From Salinimicrobium catena (lineage in GTDB: Bacteria; Bacteroidota; Bacteroidia; Flavobacteriales; Flavobacteriaceae), in assembly GCF_900102915.1 (NCBI RefSeq), contig NZ_FNGG01000001.1, positions 620,001-684,000 on the forward strand: a DNA stretch of 64,000 nt, given 5' to 3'. The notes under the pieces were generated by a model. That model made no database searches. It had not been told where the DNA came from and worked only from the letters and a program-made list of their open reading frames with translations. Positions 1 through 8,598 of this stretch are shown in pieces. The position numbers were made by a program, and so were the translations under genes. The number at the start of each line of letters is the position of its first letter. The first letter of the stretch is position 1.

Positions 1-51
1 TTAGTTAAACTACACGCAGCTAAACGTAACTGTCAGAAAATCAGTGTTATA

Positions 52-1950
52 TCAGTATGCGCGGTCGGTTTTGCCCTCATAAAAGTTCATAAAAGCCCTG
101 TTAACCACACGGTTACCTCCAAATGTTGGATAGTTCCCCGTGAAGTACCAGTCGCCTAAATTGTGCGGACAAGCCTTGTGCAGATTTTCCACGGTCTGAT
201 AAATGATCTTTACTTCGGCCTTCACGCTTTCCTCGCTTAACAGCTCGGCTATCTTGTCTGATATCTGCTCATCTGTAAAAGGGTCATAGATCTCTTTCAC
301 GAAATTCTGAACTTCCCTGTCTTCAAGATCCACCTGTTTTTTACATTTTTCGTAGACTTCTTCTACTATATCATACTTTCCGTTCTCCTTCAGCAGTTCC
401 AGTGCGGCCTGGAATGCCACCAGGTTTTCCAGCCTGGCCATGTCGATCCCGTAACAATCGGGATAACGGATCTGCGGTGCAGAAGAGACCACCACAATCT
501 TTTTAGGATTAGTGCGGTCAAGCATTTTGATGATACTCTTCTTCAAGGTGGTACCTCGAACAATACTGTCATCTATGATCACCAGGTTGTCCTGCGGCTT
601 CACTACTCCGTAAGTCACATCATACACATGGGCCACCAGGTCGTCCCGGCTACTGTCTTCGGTAATGAAAGTACGCAGCTTCGCATCTTTGATGGCAATT
701 TTTTCGGTTCTAAGACGGTGTGCCAGGATCTCCTGAAGTCTTTCGTCTGTCAGCGTTTCCTTTTCAGCAAGGATGGCTTCGTTCTTTTGCTTGTTGAGTT
801 CATCCTGGGCTGCTTCCACCATTCCGTAGAAAGAGGTTTCGGCAGTATTCGGAATAAAAGAGAATACCGTATTGATGGTATCGTGGTTTATGGCTTTCAA
901 AACTTCCGGCATCAGGAATTTTCCGAGGTTCTTTCTCTCCTGGTAGATCTCTGCATCACTTCCGCGGGAAAAATAGATGCGCTCAAAAGAACAGGCTTTC
1001 CTTTCCAGTGGTTCAAGAATCTTTTTGATGCGCACTTCTCCGCTTTTCTTGGTGATGATGGCATGGCCCGGAGGCAATTCCTGAACATCCTCAAAGTTAA
1101 CGTTGAAGACGGTCTGGATCACCGGCCTTTCTGAAGCAACAACCACTACTTCGTCATCTTTATAATAATATGCAGGCCTTATTCCTGCAGGGTCACGCAA
1201 AACAAAGGAATCTCCGTGCCCAAGAAGCCCCGCCATGGCATAGCCGCCATCCCAGTTCTTAGAAGACTTTTTAAGGATCTTGGTGACGTTGAGCTGCTCT
1301 GCGATCATGGGAGAAGCTTCCACCTTGCTAAATCCCTGTTTTTTTAGTTTTTTATATAATTTTTCAACCTCATCATCCAAAAAGTGCCCGATCTTCTCCA
1401 TCACCGTTACTGTATCGGCTTTTTCCTTAGGATGCTGCCCTAATTCCACCAGGTTGTTGAAAAGCTGGTGAACGTTGGTCATGTTAAAGTTTCCGGCAAC
1501 GATGAGGTTCCTGTGCATCCAGTTGTTCTGACGAAGGAAGGGGTGGACGCTTTCCACACTGTTCTTCCCGAAGGTTCCGTAGCGAACGTGGCCCAGGAAC
1601 ACTTCTCCTATATATGGAATGTTCTTTTTTTGAAGGGCCACATCATTGGCATATTCGGGATGCTCCTTCATCTCTTCATTGATGCGGAAGTTGATCTGCG
1701 CGAAAATATCCTGAATGGGCTGGGCGGCATTTGACCTCACCCGGCTAATGTAGCGGTCGCCCGGCTGAGTATTGAGTTTGATGCTGGCAAAACCCGCACC
1801 GTCCTGTCCGCGGTTGTGCTGTTTCTCCATCATCAGGTACATTTTGTTCACCCCATAAAAAGCGGTCCCGTACTTCTCCTTATAATATTCGAGAGGTTTC
1901 AATAGCCTGATCTGGGCAATTCCACATTCGTGTTTTAAAGCGTCACTCAT
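52..1950 (-). CDS. PurF-like glutamine amidophosphoribosyltransferase, long form
   Basis: This is an N-terminal nucleophile glutamine amidotransferase fused to a phosphoribosyltransferase domain. In PurF this pair makes 5-phosphoribosylamine, the first committed step of purine synthesis. The motif CGI starts at residue 9, so an eight-residue propeptide would have to be removed to expose the nucleophilic Cys9. The PRPP-binding loop DDSIVRGTT lies near residue 460. At 632 residues it is clearly longer than classical PurF (about 470-510). The extra length lies mostly between the two halves and at the C-terminus. It could be a flavobacterial paralogue working beside a normal PurF encoded elsewhere. 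purN, 1.6 kb away, fits a purine role. The gene has its own TAAATTTG promoter element and sits behind the pfkB terminator. The domain call is firm; the exact reaction is less certain. Confidence 0.85.
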   Translation of the reverse strand: MSDALKHECGIAQIRLLKPLEYYKEKYGTAFYGVNKMYLMMEKQHNRGQDGAGFASIKLNTQPGDRYISRVRSNAAQPIQDIFAQINFRINEEMKEHPEYANDVALQKKNIPYIGEVFLGHVRYGTFGKNSVESVHPFLRQNNWMHRNLIVAGNFNMTNVHQLFNNLVELGQHPKEKADTVTVMEKIGHFLDDEVEKLYKKLKKQGFSKVEASPMIAEQLNVTKILKKSSKNWDGGYAMAGLLGHGDSFVLRDPAGIRPAYYYKDDEVVVVASERPVIQTVFNVNFEDVQELPPGHAIITKKSGEVRIKKILEPLERKACSFERIYFSRGSDAEIYQERKNLGKFLMPEVLKAINHDTINTVFSFIPNTAETSFYGMVEAAQDELNKQKNEAILAEKETLTDERLQEILAHRLRTEKIAIKDAKLRTFITEDSSRDDLVAHVYDVTYGVVKPQDNLVIIDDSIVRGTTLKKSIIKMLDRTNPKKIVVVSSAPQIRYPDCYGIDMARLENLVAFQAALELLKENGKYDIVEEVYEKCKKQVDLEDREVQNFVKEIYDPFTDEQISDKIAELLSEESVKAEVKIIYQTVENLHKACPHNLGDWYFTGNYPTFGGNRVVNRAFMNFYEGKTDRAY

Positions 1951-1983
1951 ATTATTTGTTCTTCCTTAGTTGAGGATATTATG

Positions 1984-1991
1984 CAAATTTA
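1984..1991 (-). promoter_or_regulatory. -7 promoter element of the purF-like gene
   Basis: TAAATTTG on the minus strand matches the Bacteroidota -7 consensus TAnnTTTG and lies 33 bases before the ATG. I could not find a well-spaced TTTG at -33. It sits 5 bases beyond the pfkB terminator T-run. Confidence 0.5.
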
Positions 1992-1996
1992 GTCAC

Positions 1997-2021
1997 AAAA
2001 AAAGCCCTGAAATTACAGGGC
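1997..2021 (-). terminator. Intrinsic terminator after pfkB-family gene
   Basis: On the minus strand GCCCTG, a six-base loop and CAGGGC are followed by seven T. It starts 7 bases after the pfkB stop codon and separates that gene from the purF-like gene. Confidence 0.8.
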
Positions 2022-2028
2022 GTTATTT

Positions 2029-2952
2029 TTAAGTAAGGTTAATTTCGAACTGGGTGAGGGCCCTAAACTCCTGCAACCGTTGATTGACCTCTTCTTTTGT
2101 TAGTTCCTGCATTCTTTCGGTTCCGAACTTTTCCACACAGAAGGAGGCAAGATTCGAGCCATAGATCACGGCATTTTTCATATTGCCGAAAGAAATGTCT
2201 CCTGTGTACGCCAGGTATCCTGTAAAACCTCCTGCGAAAGTATCACCTGCACCGGTTGGGTCAAAAACTTCTTCCAGCGGAAGCGCCGGAGCAAAGAAGA
2301 TCTGCTCGTCGTGAAATAAAAGGGCTCCGTGTTCTCCTTTTTTGATCACTACATATTTTGGCCCTAATTCTGCTATTTTTCGCGCTGCCTTCACAAGTGA
2401 GTATTCATTTGTCAGCTGACGGGCTTCTTCGTCATTAATAGTAAGGGCGTCAACTTTTGCAATAACTTTCATCAGGTCATCCCAGGTGTTGTCCATCCAG
2501 AAGTTCATAGTATCCAAAACAACAAGCTTTGGCCGCTCCAGCTGTTCCAGAACACTTAGCTGTACTAAAGGATGCAGGTTTCCAAGCATTACAATGTCTG
2601 GTGACTTGAAATCTTCAGGAACTACCGGCTGAAAATCGGCCAATACATTGAGCTGGGTGTCCAGTGTGTCCCTTGAGTTGAGGTCGTTGTGGTATTTTCC
2701 GCTCCAGAAAAAGGTTTTACCGCCCTTGACGATCTCAGTCCCTGAAATATCGATGTTACGATCTTTCAGAAGGTCAAGATAGTCCTGCGGAAAATCCTCA
2801 CCTACTACAGATACTACCGCACTGTCTATATTAAATTGAGAAGCAGAGAGCCCTATATAGGTCGCTGCACCTCCCAGAATTTTATCGGTCTTACCAAAAG
2901 GGGTTTCAATGGCATCAAAAGCTACTGTTCCCACTATTAATAACTTACTCAT
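2029..2952 (-). CDS. PfkB/ribokinase-family sugar or nucleoside kinase
   Basis: The 307-residue protein belongs to the PfkB (ribokinase) family, which phosphorylates sugars or nucleosides with ATP in the cytoplasm. The N-terminal GG pair at residues 27-28 and the C-terminal signature DPTGAGDTFAGGF (231-243), with catalytic Asp237 and its anion hole, are intact. A strand near residues 80-90 resembles the lid of ribokinases. The substrate cannot be read from sequence; adenosine, ribose or another pentose are all possible. It has its own promoter and terminator and lies between rnhA/purN and the purF-like gene, a setting that suggests but does not show a nucleotide-related substrate. Confidence 0.88.
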   Translation of the reverse strand: MSKLLIVGTVAFDAIETPFGKTDKILGGAATYIGLSASQFNIDSAVVSVVGEDFPQDYLDLLKDRNIDISGTEIVKGGKTFFWSGKYHNDLNSRDTLDTQLNVLADFQPVVPEDFKSPDIVMLGNLHPLVQLSVLEQLERPKLVVLDTMNFWMDNTWDDLMKVIAKVDALTINDEEARQLTNEYSLVKAARKIAELGPKYVVIKKGEHGALLFHDEQIFFAPALPLEEVFDPTGAGDTFAGGFTGYLAYTGDISFGNMKNAVIYGSNLASFCVEKFGTERMQELTKEEVNQRLQEFRALTQFEINLT

Positions 2953-2974
2953 AGTATTTTTTAAGAATGAGGTG

Positions 2975-3002
2975 CAAATATACGGTTTTGTTTTTCAAGC
3001 AA
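2975..3002 (-). promoter_or_regulatory. Promoter of the pfkB-family gene
   Basis: On the minus strand TTG (3000-3002), 17 bases and TATATTTG (2975-2982) fit the Bacteroidota TTTG/TAnnTTTG promoter. It leaves a leader of roughly 20 bases before the ATG at 2952. Confidence 0.55.
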
Positions 3003-3031
3003 TAAAGCAGATAAAGCAAAAAAGCAGGAGG

Positions 3032-3514
3032 TTAAAAAAGGCTTTCAGACTCCCCTTCAAATCCGGTGTCGATCAAAAGCCGTTTTCCTTTTGAGGCTTC
3101 TACGGCAAGCTGGTCGCAGCGCTCGTTCTGCGGATGGTCATTATGGCCGCGGATCCATTTGAACCGTACTTTATGTTTTCTGAACTCTTTAAGGAATTCT
3201 ATCCACAGATCGGCATTTTTTCGGTCTTTAAAGCCTTTCTTCTCCCAGCCGAAAACCCATTTTTTCTCAACTGCATCGGCCACGTATTTCGAATCTGTGA
3301 ACACCACGGCCGTAGTATCGAGGTTTTTCAGCTTTTTCAGTGCAACGATGACCGCCAGCAGTTCCATTCTGTTGTTCGTGGTGTGCTTAAAGCCCTGGGA
3401 GAATTCCTTTCTATAGGGTTTCCCCACCCATTCCATGATAATTCCGTAGCCGCCGGGACCTGGATTTCCCCTTGCTGCGCCATCGGTATAAATGTGTACC
3501 TGCGGTTTATCCAT
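3032..3514 (-). CDS. rnhA: Ribonuclease HI
   Basis: RNase HI cuts the RNA strand of RNA/DNA hybrids, removing R-loops and leftover primers. The 160-residue protein has the usual single-domain length. The four acidic active-site residues are visible: Asp11 (in YTDGAARGNPGPGG), Glu51 (NRMELLA), Asp74 (FTDSKYV) and Asp133 (RCDQLA), with the assisting His123 in IRGHND. Its start overlaps the end of purN by 8 bases, so the two are probably translated from one mRNA. Confidence 0.96.
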   Translation of the reverse strand: MDKPQVHIYTDGAARGNPGPGGYGIIMEWVGKPYRKEFSQGFKHTTNNRMELLAVIVALKKLKNLDTTAVVFTDSKYVADAVEKKWVFGWEKKGFKDRKNADLWIEFLKEFRKHKVRFKWIRGHNDHPQNERCDQLAVEASKGKRLLIDTGFEGESESLF

Positions 3515-4112
3515 TTTCTGAAGGGAATAGTAGGTTTTCGATCACTTTCGGGAAATGCTCATATTCCAGCTGATGGATCTTTTCGGCTATATCTTCGGCA
3601 GAATCGCTTGGATCTACGGGGGTGGAAGCCTGGAAAATGATCTCGCCCTCGTCGTATTTCTCATTGACATAATGAATGGTGATGCCGGTTTCCACCTCTT
3701 TTTTTTCCACAACGGCCCTGTGCACGTTCATGCCGTACATGCCTTTGCCGCCAAACTTTGGGAGCAAAGCAGGGTGAAGGTTGATCACCTTATTATGAAA
3801 TTCGTGAAGAATCGCCTTCGGGAATATCCAAAGAAAACCCGCCAGTACTATAAGGTCTGGCTGCATGTCTTTAAGCAGGTTAAACACCTCTTTGGAATGG
3901 TAAAGAGCATCCCGGTCAAAGTGCAGGGCTTTTACATCGAGGTCATGTGCTCGTTTTAACACCTTTGCCGATCTTTTATTGGAAAATACGGCCGCCACTT
4001 CAGCTTTATCCGAGTCCTTAAAATACTTTATAATGTTCTCTGCATTGGTTCCGGAGCCGGAGGCAAAGATCACGATCTTCTTCTTTTTATGGGAGTTACG
4101 GGAAGTCAGCAA
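3507..4112 (-). CDS. purN: Phosphoribosylglycinamide formyltransferase 1
   Basis: PurN transfers a formyl group from 10-formyltetrahydrofolate to GAR, the third step of purine synthesis. The motif ASGSGTNAE (residues 17-25) binds the phosphate of GAR. The catalytic Asn111 and His113 sit in NLHPALLPKFGG and the matching Asp154 in YDEGEI. The reading frame has no ATG before the first conserved residues. It opens with TTG at 4112 (next codon CTG), and an in-frame stop lies about 30 bases upstream, so a non-ATG start is forced unless the sequence has an error. The length of about 200 residues is normal. It is co-transcribed with rnhA. Confidence 0.93.
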   Translation of the reverse strand: MLTSRNSHKKKKIVIFASGSGTNAENIIKYFKDSDKAEVAAVFSNKRSAKVLKRAHDLDVKALHFDRDALYHSKEVFNLLKDMQPDLIVLAGFLWIFPKAILHEFHNKVINLHPALLPKFGGKGMYGMNVHRAVVEKKEVETGITIHYVNEKYDEGEIIFQASTPVDPSDSAEDIAEKIHQLEYEHFPKVIENLLFPSENG

Positions 4113-4222
4113 TGTAGCGGTGTTAACAATTATTGGGACGTAAAATTAATCGCTTTCATTGGAAATTACGTAATTTACCTTCACATTTTTAAAGTAAAAA
4201 CAGGTTTTAAAATAAAGTTTTT

Positions 4223-4230
4223 TATTTTTG
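4223..4230 (+). promoter_or_regulatory. -7 promoter element of acpP-fabF
   Basis: TATTTTTG matches TAnnTTTG and is followed by a 30-base A-rich leader to the acpP ATG. No clear -33 TTTG was found. The 148-base spacer between the divergent purN and acpP genes holds nothing else I can name. Confidence 0.5.
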
Positions 4231-4260
4231 CCACTTAATTAAAAATTAAAAACACAAGTT

Positions 4261-4497
4261 ATGTCAGACATTGCATCAAGAGTAAAAGCGATTATCGTTG
4301 ACAAATTAGGAGTTGACGAGAACGAAGTAGTAAACGAAGCTAGCTTCACCAACGACTTGGGCGCTGATTCATTAGACACTGTAGAGTTGATCATGGAATT
4401 CGAAAAGGAGTTCGATATCCAGATCCCAGATGACCAGGCAGAAAACATTGCTACTGTTGGTCAGGCTATATCTTACATTGAAGACGCTAAAAAATAA
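4261..4497 (+). CDS. acpP: Acyl carrier protein
   Basis: This small acidic protein of 78 residues carries growing acyl chains on a phosphopantetheine arm during fatty acid synthesis. The attachment site is Ser37 in GADSLDTVE, followed by the typical helix rich in Glu and Asp. It begins the acpP-fabF unit, with fabF 16 bases downstream. Codon use is of the highly expressed kind and the leader is A-rich, which fits an abundant protein. Confidence 0.97.
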   Translation: MSDIASRVKAIIVDKLGVDENEVVNEASFTNDLGADSLDTVELIMEFEKEFDIQIPDDQAENIATVGQAISYIEDAKK

Positions 4498-4513
4498 AAA
4501 GTAACATATCCTT

Positions 4514-5767
4514 ATGGAGTTAAAGCGAGTTGTAGTAACCGGATTAGGTGCGCTCACCCCCATTGGTAACAATATTGAAGAGTATTGGGACGGTTTAAAG
4601 AATGGAAGGAGTGGTTCTGCCCCTATCACTTATTTTGATACTGAAAAGTTCAAAACTAAATTCGCTTGTGAGATCAAAAACTTTAAGGCCGAAGATTACT
4701 TCGACCGTAAAGAGGCCAGGAAATTAGACAAGTTCGCGCAGTATGCCCTTGTAGCTTCAGATGAGGCTATAAAGGATGCGGGCATTGACCTTGAAACCAT
4801 TAATAAACTCCGCGTTGGAGTGATCTGGGGAGCCGGAATTGGAGGTCTGGAAACCTTCCAGGATGAGGTGCTTACCTACGGAAAAGGTGATGGTACCCCT
4901 CGTTTCAATCCGTTCTTTATCCCAAAGATGATCGCAGATATCGCCCCCGGGCATATTTCGATCCGTCATGGGTTCATGGGTCCTAACTATACTACGGTTT
5001 CGGCTTGTGCTTCGGCTGCAAATGCATTGATAGACGCTCTTAATTACATCAGATTAGGGCACAGTGATATCATAGTTTCAGGAGGTTCTGAAGCTGCAGT
5101 TGCACCGGCAGGGATGGGAGGATTTAATGCAATGCATGCCCTTTCCACCCGCAACGAAAGCCCCGAAACCGCCTCAAGACCTTTTGATGCCACCCGTGAC
5201 GGGTTTGTACTTGGAGAGGGGGCAGGAGCCCTTATCCTTGAAGAGTACGAGCACGCCAAGGCTCGTGGCGCAAAGATCTATGCTGAAGTAGTTGGAGGAG
5301 GATTGTCTTCTGATGCTTATCATATGACTGCCCCGCACCCTGAAGGGATTGGAGTGGTTGCCGTGATGGAGAACTGTCTTAAGAATGCCGGCCTGAAACC
5401 TGAAGATGTTGATGCTATCAATACCCACGGTACTTCAACACCGCTTGGTGATGTAGCCGAATTGAAAGCCATCAAAAAAGTTTTTGGAGAGCATGCAAAG
5501 AACATCAATATCAATTCCACCAAGTCCATGACCGGACATTTGTTGGGAGCTGCAGGGGCAGTGGAAGCCATCGCTTCTATCCTGGCCATGAAGCACGGTA
5601 TTGTTCCGCCCACCATCAACCATGAAACACCAGACGAGAATATAGACCCCGAGCTAAACCTTACGCTGAACAAAGCGCAGCCGCGTGATGTGAAGGTTGC
5701 CATGAGCAACACGTTCGGTTTTGGAGGTCATAATGCATGTGTGCTGTTCAAAAAACTGGATGAGTAA
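4514..5767 (+). CDS. fabF: Beta-ketoacyl-ACP synthase II
   Basis: FabF condenses malonyl-ACP with acyl-ACP to extend fatty acids. The Cys-His-His triad is intact: Cys165 in SACASAANA, His306 in NTHGTSTPLGD and His343 in SMTGHLLGAAGA. The length of 417 residues is standard. It follows acpP by 16 bases and precedes rnc by 8 bases, the conserved acpP-fabF-rnc order. A strong terminator-like hairpin begins 32 bases after its stop codon, inside the reading frame of rnc. Confidence 0.97.
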   Translation: MELKRVVVTGLGALTPIGNNIEEYWDGLKNGRSGSAPITYFDTEKFKTKFACEIKNFKAEDYFDRKEARKLDKFAQYALVASDEAIKDAGIDLETINKLRVGVIWGAGIGGLETFQDEVLTYGKGDGTPRFNPFFIPKMIADIAPGHISIRHGFMGPNYTTVSACASAANALIDALNYIRLGHSDIIVSGGSEAAVAPAGMGGFNAMHALSTRNESPETASRPFDATRDGFVLGEGAGALILEEYEHAKARGAKIYAEVVGGGLSSDAYHMTAPHPEGIGVVAVMENCLKNAGLKPEDVDAINTHGTSTPLGDVAELKAIKKVFGEHAKNININSTKSMTGHLLGAAGAVEAIASILAMKHGIVPPTINHETPDENIDPELNLTLNKAQPRDVKVAMSNTFGFGGHNACVLFKKLDE

Positions 5768-5775
5768 GAAATTCC

Positions 5776-6513
5776 ATGAGTGTTATTAGAAACATATTAA
5801 ATTCCCGTTCTTCAAGAGGCGGGAATTTTTTTATGGAACTAACCAAGATCATGGGGTTCAAGCCCCGAAATATTGGGTACTATAAAAAAGCCTTTACCCA
5901 CAGGTCACTTAATAAGAAAGATGAAGAGGGAAACGCGATCAATTTTGAACGCATGGAGTTTTTGGGTGATGCCATGCTCAGCGCGGTGATCGCTTCACAT
6001 TTGTTCAAGGAAGTACCCGGTGGCAATGAAGGTTACCTTACCAAGATGCGATCCAAAATTGTGAGTCGCAAACACCTTAACGAGCTGGGAAGGGACCTTA
6101 ATCTTATCAAATACATACAGACCAACATCTCCAAAGATCAATTCGGGGTCAATATCCACGGGAACCTTTTTGAAGCCCTTATAGGCGCTATTTACCTGGA
6201 CAGGGGTTACAGGTACTGTAAAAAGTTCATATATGAGCGGGTTATAGAACCCTACGTGGACATTGAACAGCTTGAAGGCACGGTGATAAGCTATAAAGGC
6301 TTGTTAATAGAGTGGTGTCAAAAAGAGAAAAAAAACTTTAGTTACGAGGTGTATGAAGACACCGGTATTGATGAACTAAAGCATTTCGCGGTAAAACTTA
6401 GGATTGAAGACAGGGTTGTAGCCAAAGCAAGAGCGACCTCTAAAAAGAAGGCTGAGGAGAAGGCTTCCAAAAGGGCTTATTACGCTCTTCAAAACAAGAT
6501 CGAACCTTCTTAA
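5776..6513 (+). CDS. rnc: Ribonuclease III
   Basis: RNase III cleaves double-stranded RNA in rRNA maturation and mRNA control. The signature ERMEFLGDAML (58-68) carries catalytic acids, and a double-stranded-RNA-binding domain fills about residues 168-240, ending in the KKKAEEKASKRAY helix. With the ATG at 5776 the product has 245 residues, and its first 19 residues resemble my memory of flavobacterial RNase III N-termini (a basic stretch, then a GxFF motif). A second in-frame ATG at 5833 follows a terminator-like hairpin directly. Starting there would give a shorter but still complete catalytic domain. I prefer 5776 because the stretch before 5833 reads as plausible protein. Confidence 0.94.
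   Translation: MSVIRNILNSRSSRGGNFFMELTKIMGFKPRNIGYYKKAFTHRSLNKKDEEGNAINFERMEFLGDAMLSAVIASHLFKEVPGGNEGYLTKMRSKIVSRKHLNELGRDLNLIKYIQTNISKDQFGVNIHGNLFEALIGAIYLDRGYRYCKKFIYERVIEPYVDIEQLEGTVISYKGLLIEWCQKEKKNFSYEVYEDTGIDELKHFAVKLRIEDRVVAKARATSKKKAEEKASKRAYYALQNKIEPS
5799..5832 (+). terminator. Intrinsic terminator overlapping the start of rnc
   Basis: AAATTCCCG (5799-5807) pairs perfectly with CGGGAATTT (5820-5828) across a 12-base loop, followed by T to position 5832. It is a textbook terminator for acpP-fabF, yet it lies in codons 8 to 19 of rnc. It may act as an attenuator between fabF and rnc. Confidence 0.7.
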
Positions 6514-6623
6514 CAATTTAGTTAAAACTAAAACGTTTTCGTAGATAATTCCTAAAATAGGAGGTTAAAAACTATCATTTCTGCACTACAATTTTTATCT
6601 TTAGCGTTTGATGTAAATAGAGT

Positions 6624-7112
6624 ATGCCTGCCCATAAACTGGTTCTTGATGAGGTTTTTGAAGAGGCTTATAAGCTCATTGCTATCCATTGTTCGGTAGA
6701 GGAGTATAAGCTAGCCTTTCTTTTGAACAAGCATTTGAACCTGCGGCTGGCCAGGTCACCTAAAGACATTGATTTTCATATAAAAGGGACACACGTTCTG
6801 TTTGCCCTCTACAAGTTTGAAGATCAGTTCAAAGATTGCGACTATTACCTGGTAAGCAATATTTCCAAGGCAGAAGACCTGTCTACTGCGAACCCAAATT
6901 CGTTGTTCGGGGAAAGAGAGAGAACGATCAGGAAAAGTTACCTGCTTCCCGAGTTCAAAAATGTGGACTTCTTTCTGAAGATCGAAGAAGAAACAGGCGG
7001 TGTGTCAGAAAAACTGCTGTTGGAAAGGATCAAGGAAATTCCGCAGGTCTCTATGGCTTATTCTATTGATCAGGAACAAATAAAATCAAAGGAAAATTTA
7101 ATATTTGACTAG
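6624..7112 (+). CDS. IPExxxVDY-family protein
   Basis: This 162-residue cytoplasmic protein of unknown function is found in Bacteroidota between rnc and pyk, as here. It is named after a C-terminal motif that here reads IPQVSMAYSID (about residues 141-151), a diverged form. The N-terminal half is predicted to be mixed alpha/beta, with no membrane segment or signal. Its stop codon directly abuts the pyk ATG, so it is co-translated with pyruvate kinase. The 110-base spacer before it contains TATCTTTA (6596-6603), a plausible -7 element, plus the short palindrome AAAACGTTTT (6530-6539). Confidence 0.8.
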   Translation: MPAHKLVLDEVFEEAYKLIAIHCSVEEYKLAFLLNKHLNLRLARSPKDIDFHIKGTHVLFALYKFEDQFKDCDYYLVSNISKAEDLSTANPNSLFGERERTIRKSYLLPEFKNVDFFLKIEEETGGVSEKLLLERIKEIPQVSMAYSIDQEQIKSKENLIFD

Positions 7113-8543
7113 ATGCCAAACACAAAAAAGACCAAGATAGTAGCAACCCTCGGCCCTGCAACGAGTACTAAGGAGGTTTTAAAAGATATGATGCAGGCCG
7201 GAGTGAATGTTTTTAGAATAAACTTCTCTCACGCCAATTATGATGATGTGAAACAGCGTATCAAAATGATACGTGACCTCAATGAGGAGCATGGTTTTTC
7301 TGCCGCGGTACTTGCCGATCTTCAGGGGCCCAAGTTAAGGGTAGGAAAAATGAAGGAAGAGATCGTGGTGGCCAAAGGAGACGAGATCACCTTCGCTACC
7401 GGGGAGGAATTTGAAGGAACTGCCGAAAGGGTATATATGAACTACGACCGCTTTCCGAAAGATGTAAAGGCCGGTGAGCGTATCTTGCTTGATGACGGAA
7501 AACTGATCTTTGAGGTGGTGAGCACCAACAAAGAAAACGAAGTAAAGGCCAAAGTTGTTCAGGGAGGGCCTTTACGCTCTAAAAAAGGTGTAAACCTTCC
7601 GAACACAAATATTTCCCTACCCGCACTTACCGAAAAAGATGTTGAAGATGCCATTTTCGCGGTAAAACAGGATGTGGACTGGATCGCGCTTTCTTTTGTG
7701 CGACACAGCGAAGATCTTATCGAATTACAGAATCTTATCAAAGAACATACAGATCACAAGATCCCGATCATCGCGAAGATCGAGAAGCCAGAAGGCGTTG
7801 AGAACATCGATAAGATCGTGGCGTACTGTGACGGACTTATGGTGGCACGTGGTGACCTGGGAGTGGAGATCCCGGCGCAGGAAGTTCCGCTTATTCAGAA
7901 GCAGCTGGTGTTGAAAGCCAAAAAAGCCAGAATTCCGGTAATTATCGCCACCCAGATGATGGAGACCATGATCACCAGCCTTACCCCAACAAGGGCCGAG
8001 GTGAATGACGTGGCAAACTCTGTGATGGATGGCGCCGATGCCGTGATGCTGAGCGGGGAAACATCGGTAGGGAATTACCCGGTACAGGTGATAGAAAAGA
8101 TGTGCCAGATCATCATGAGCGTAGAGACCTCACCGCTTATCAAGGTGCCTCACGAACCTCCGCATGTGCGTACAAAGCGTTATATCACCAAGGCGATATG
8201 TTATCATGCCGCCCACATGGCCAATGAGATCAAGGCGCAGGCTATCTGTACTCTCACCAACAGTGGGTATACTGCCTTTCAGATCTCTGCCTGGAGACCG
8301 GAATCAAATATCCTGGTTTTCACCTCGAATAAAAGAATCGTAAATCAATTAAGCCTTTTATGGGGTGTTAGGGCATTCTATTATGACAAAATGGTGAGTA
8401 CAGATGAAACCATTGACGATGTCAACAGGATCGCGCTGGAATCGAATTACGTGGAAAAGGGCGATTTCATTATCAACCTTGCGGCAATGCCTATCAGCGA
8501 GAAAGGAATGGTGAATACCCTGCGCGTTTCAGAAGTTCACTAA
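7113..8543 (+). CDS. pyk: Pyruvate kinase
   Basis: It converts phosphoenolpyruvate and ADP to pyruvate and ATP, the last step of glycolysis. The motif NVFRINFSHANYDD appears near residue 30 and the metal and substrate motif MVARGDLGVEIP near residue 245. DGADAVMLSGETS lies near residue 310. The 476-residue length is normal for a bacterial enzyme with barrel, B and C domains. It immediately follows the IPExxxVDY-family gene and ends at a strong bidirectional hairpin shared with dinB. Confidence 0.97.
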   Translation: MPNTKKTKIVATLGPATSTKEVLKDMMQAGVNVFRINFSHANYDDVKQRIKMIRDLNEEHGFSAAVLADLQGPKLRVGKMKEEIVVAKGDEITFATGEEFEGTAERVYMNYDRFPKDVKAGERILLDDGKLIFEVVSTNKENEVKAKVVQGGPLRSKKGVNLPNTNISLPALTEKDVEDAIFAVKQDVDWIALSFVRHSEDLIELQNLIKEHTDHKIPIIAKIEKPEGVENIDKIVAYCDGLMVARGDLGVEIPAQEVPLIQKQLVLKAKKARIPVIIATQMMETMITSLTPTRAEVNDVANSVMDGADAVMLSGETSVGNYPVQVIEKMCQIIMSVETSPLIKVPHEPPHVRTKRYITKAICYHAAHMANEIKAQAICTLTNSGYTAFQISAWRPESNILVFTSNKRIVNQLSLLWGVRAFYYDKMVSTDETIDDVNRIALESNYVEKGDFIINLAAMPISEKGMVNTLRVSEVH

Positions 8544-8566
8544 AGATATATTCCAAAAATAATTTT

Positions 8567-8598
8567 GAGCCATCGGATCTTCCGGTGGCTCTTTTTTT
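8567..8598. terminator. Intrinsic terminator between pyk and dinB
   Basis: GAGCCATCGGA pairs with TCCGGTGGCTC (one T-G wobble, three-base loop, 8567-8591), followed by seven T on the plus strand. It ends pyk transcription. The stem lies just after the dinB stop and may also serve that strand, though the T-run favours plus. Confidence 0.85.

Noticed and set aside
1-51. Possible end of another minus-strand gene
   Set aside because: TTA at 1-3 could be a stop codon read from the other strand, but fewer than 60 bases give no way to test coding.
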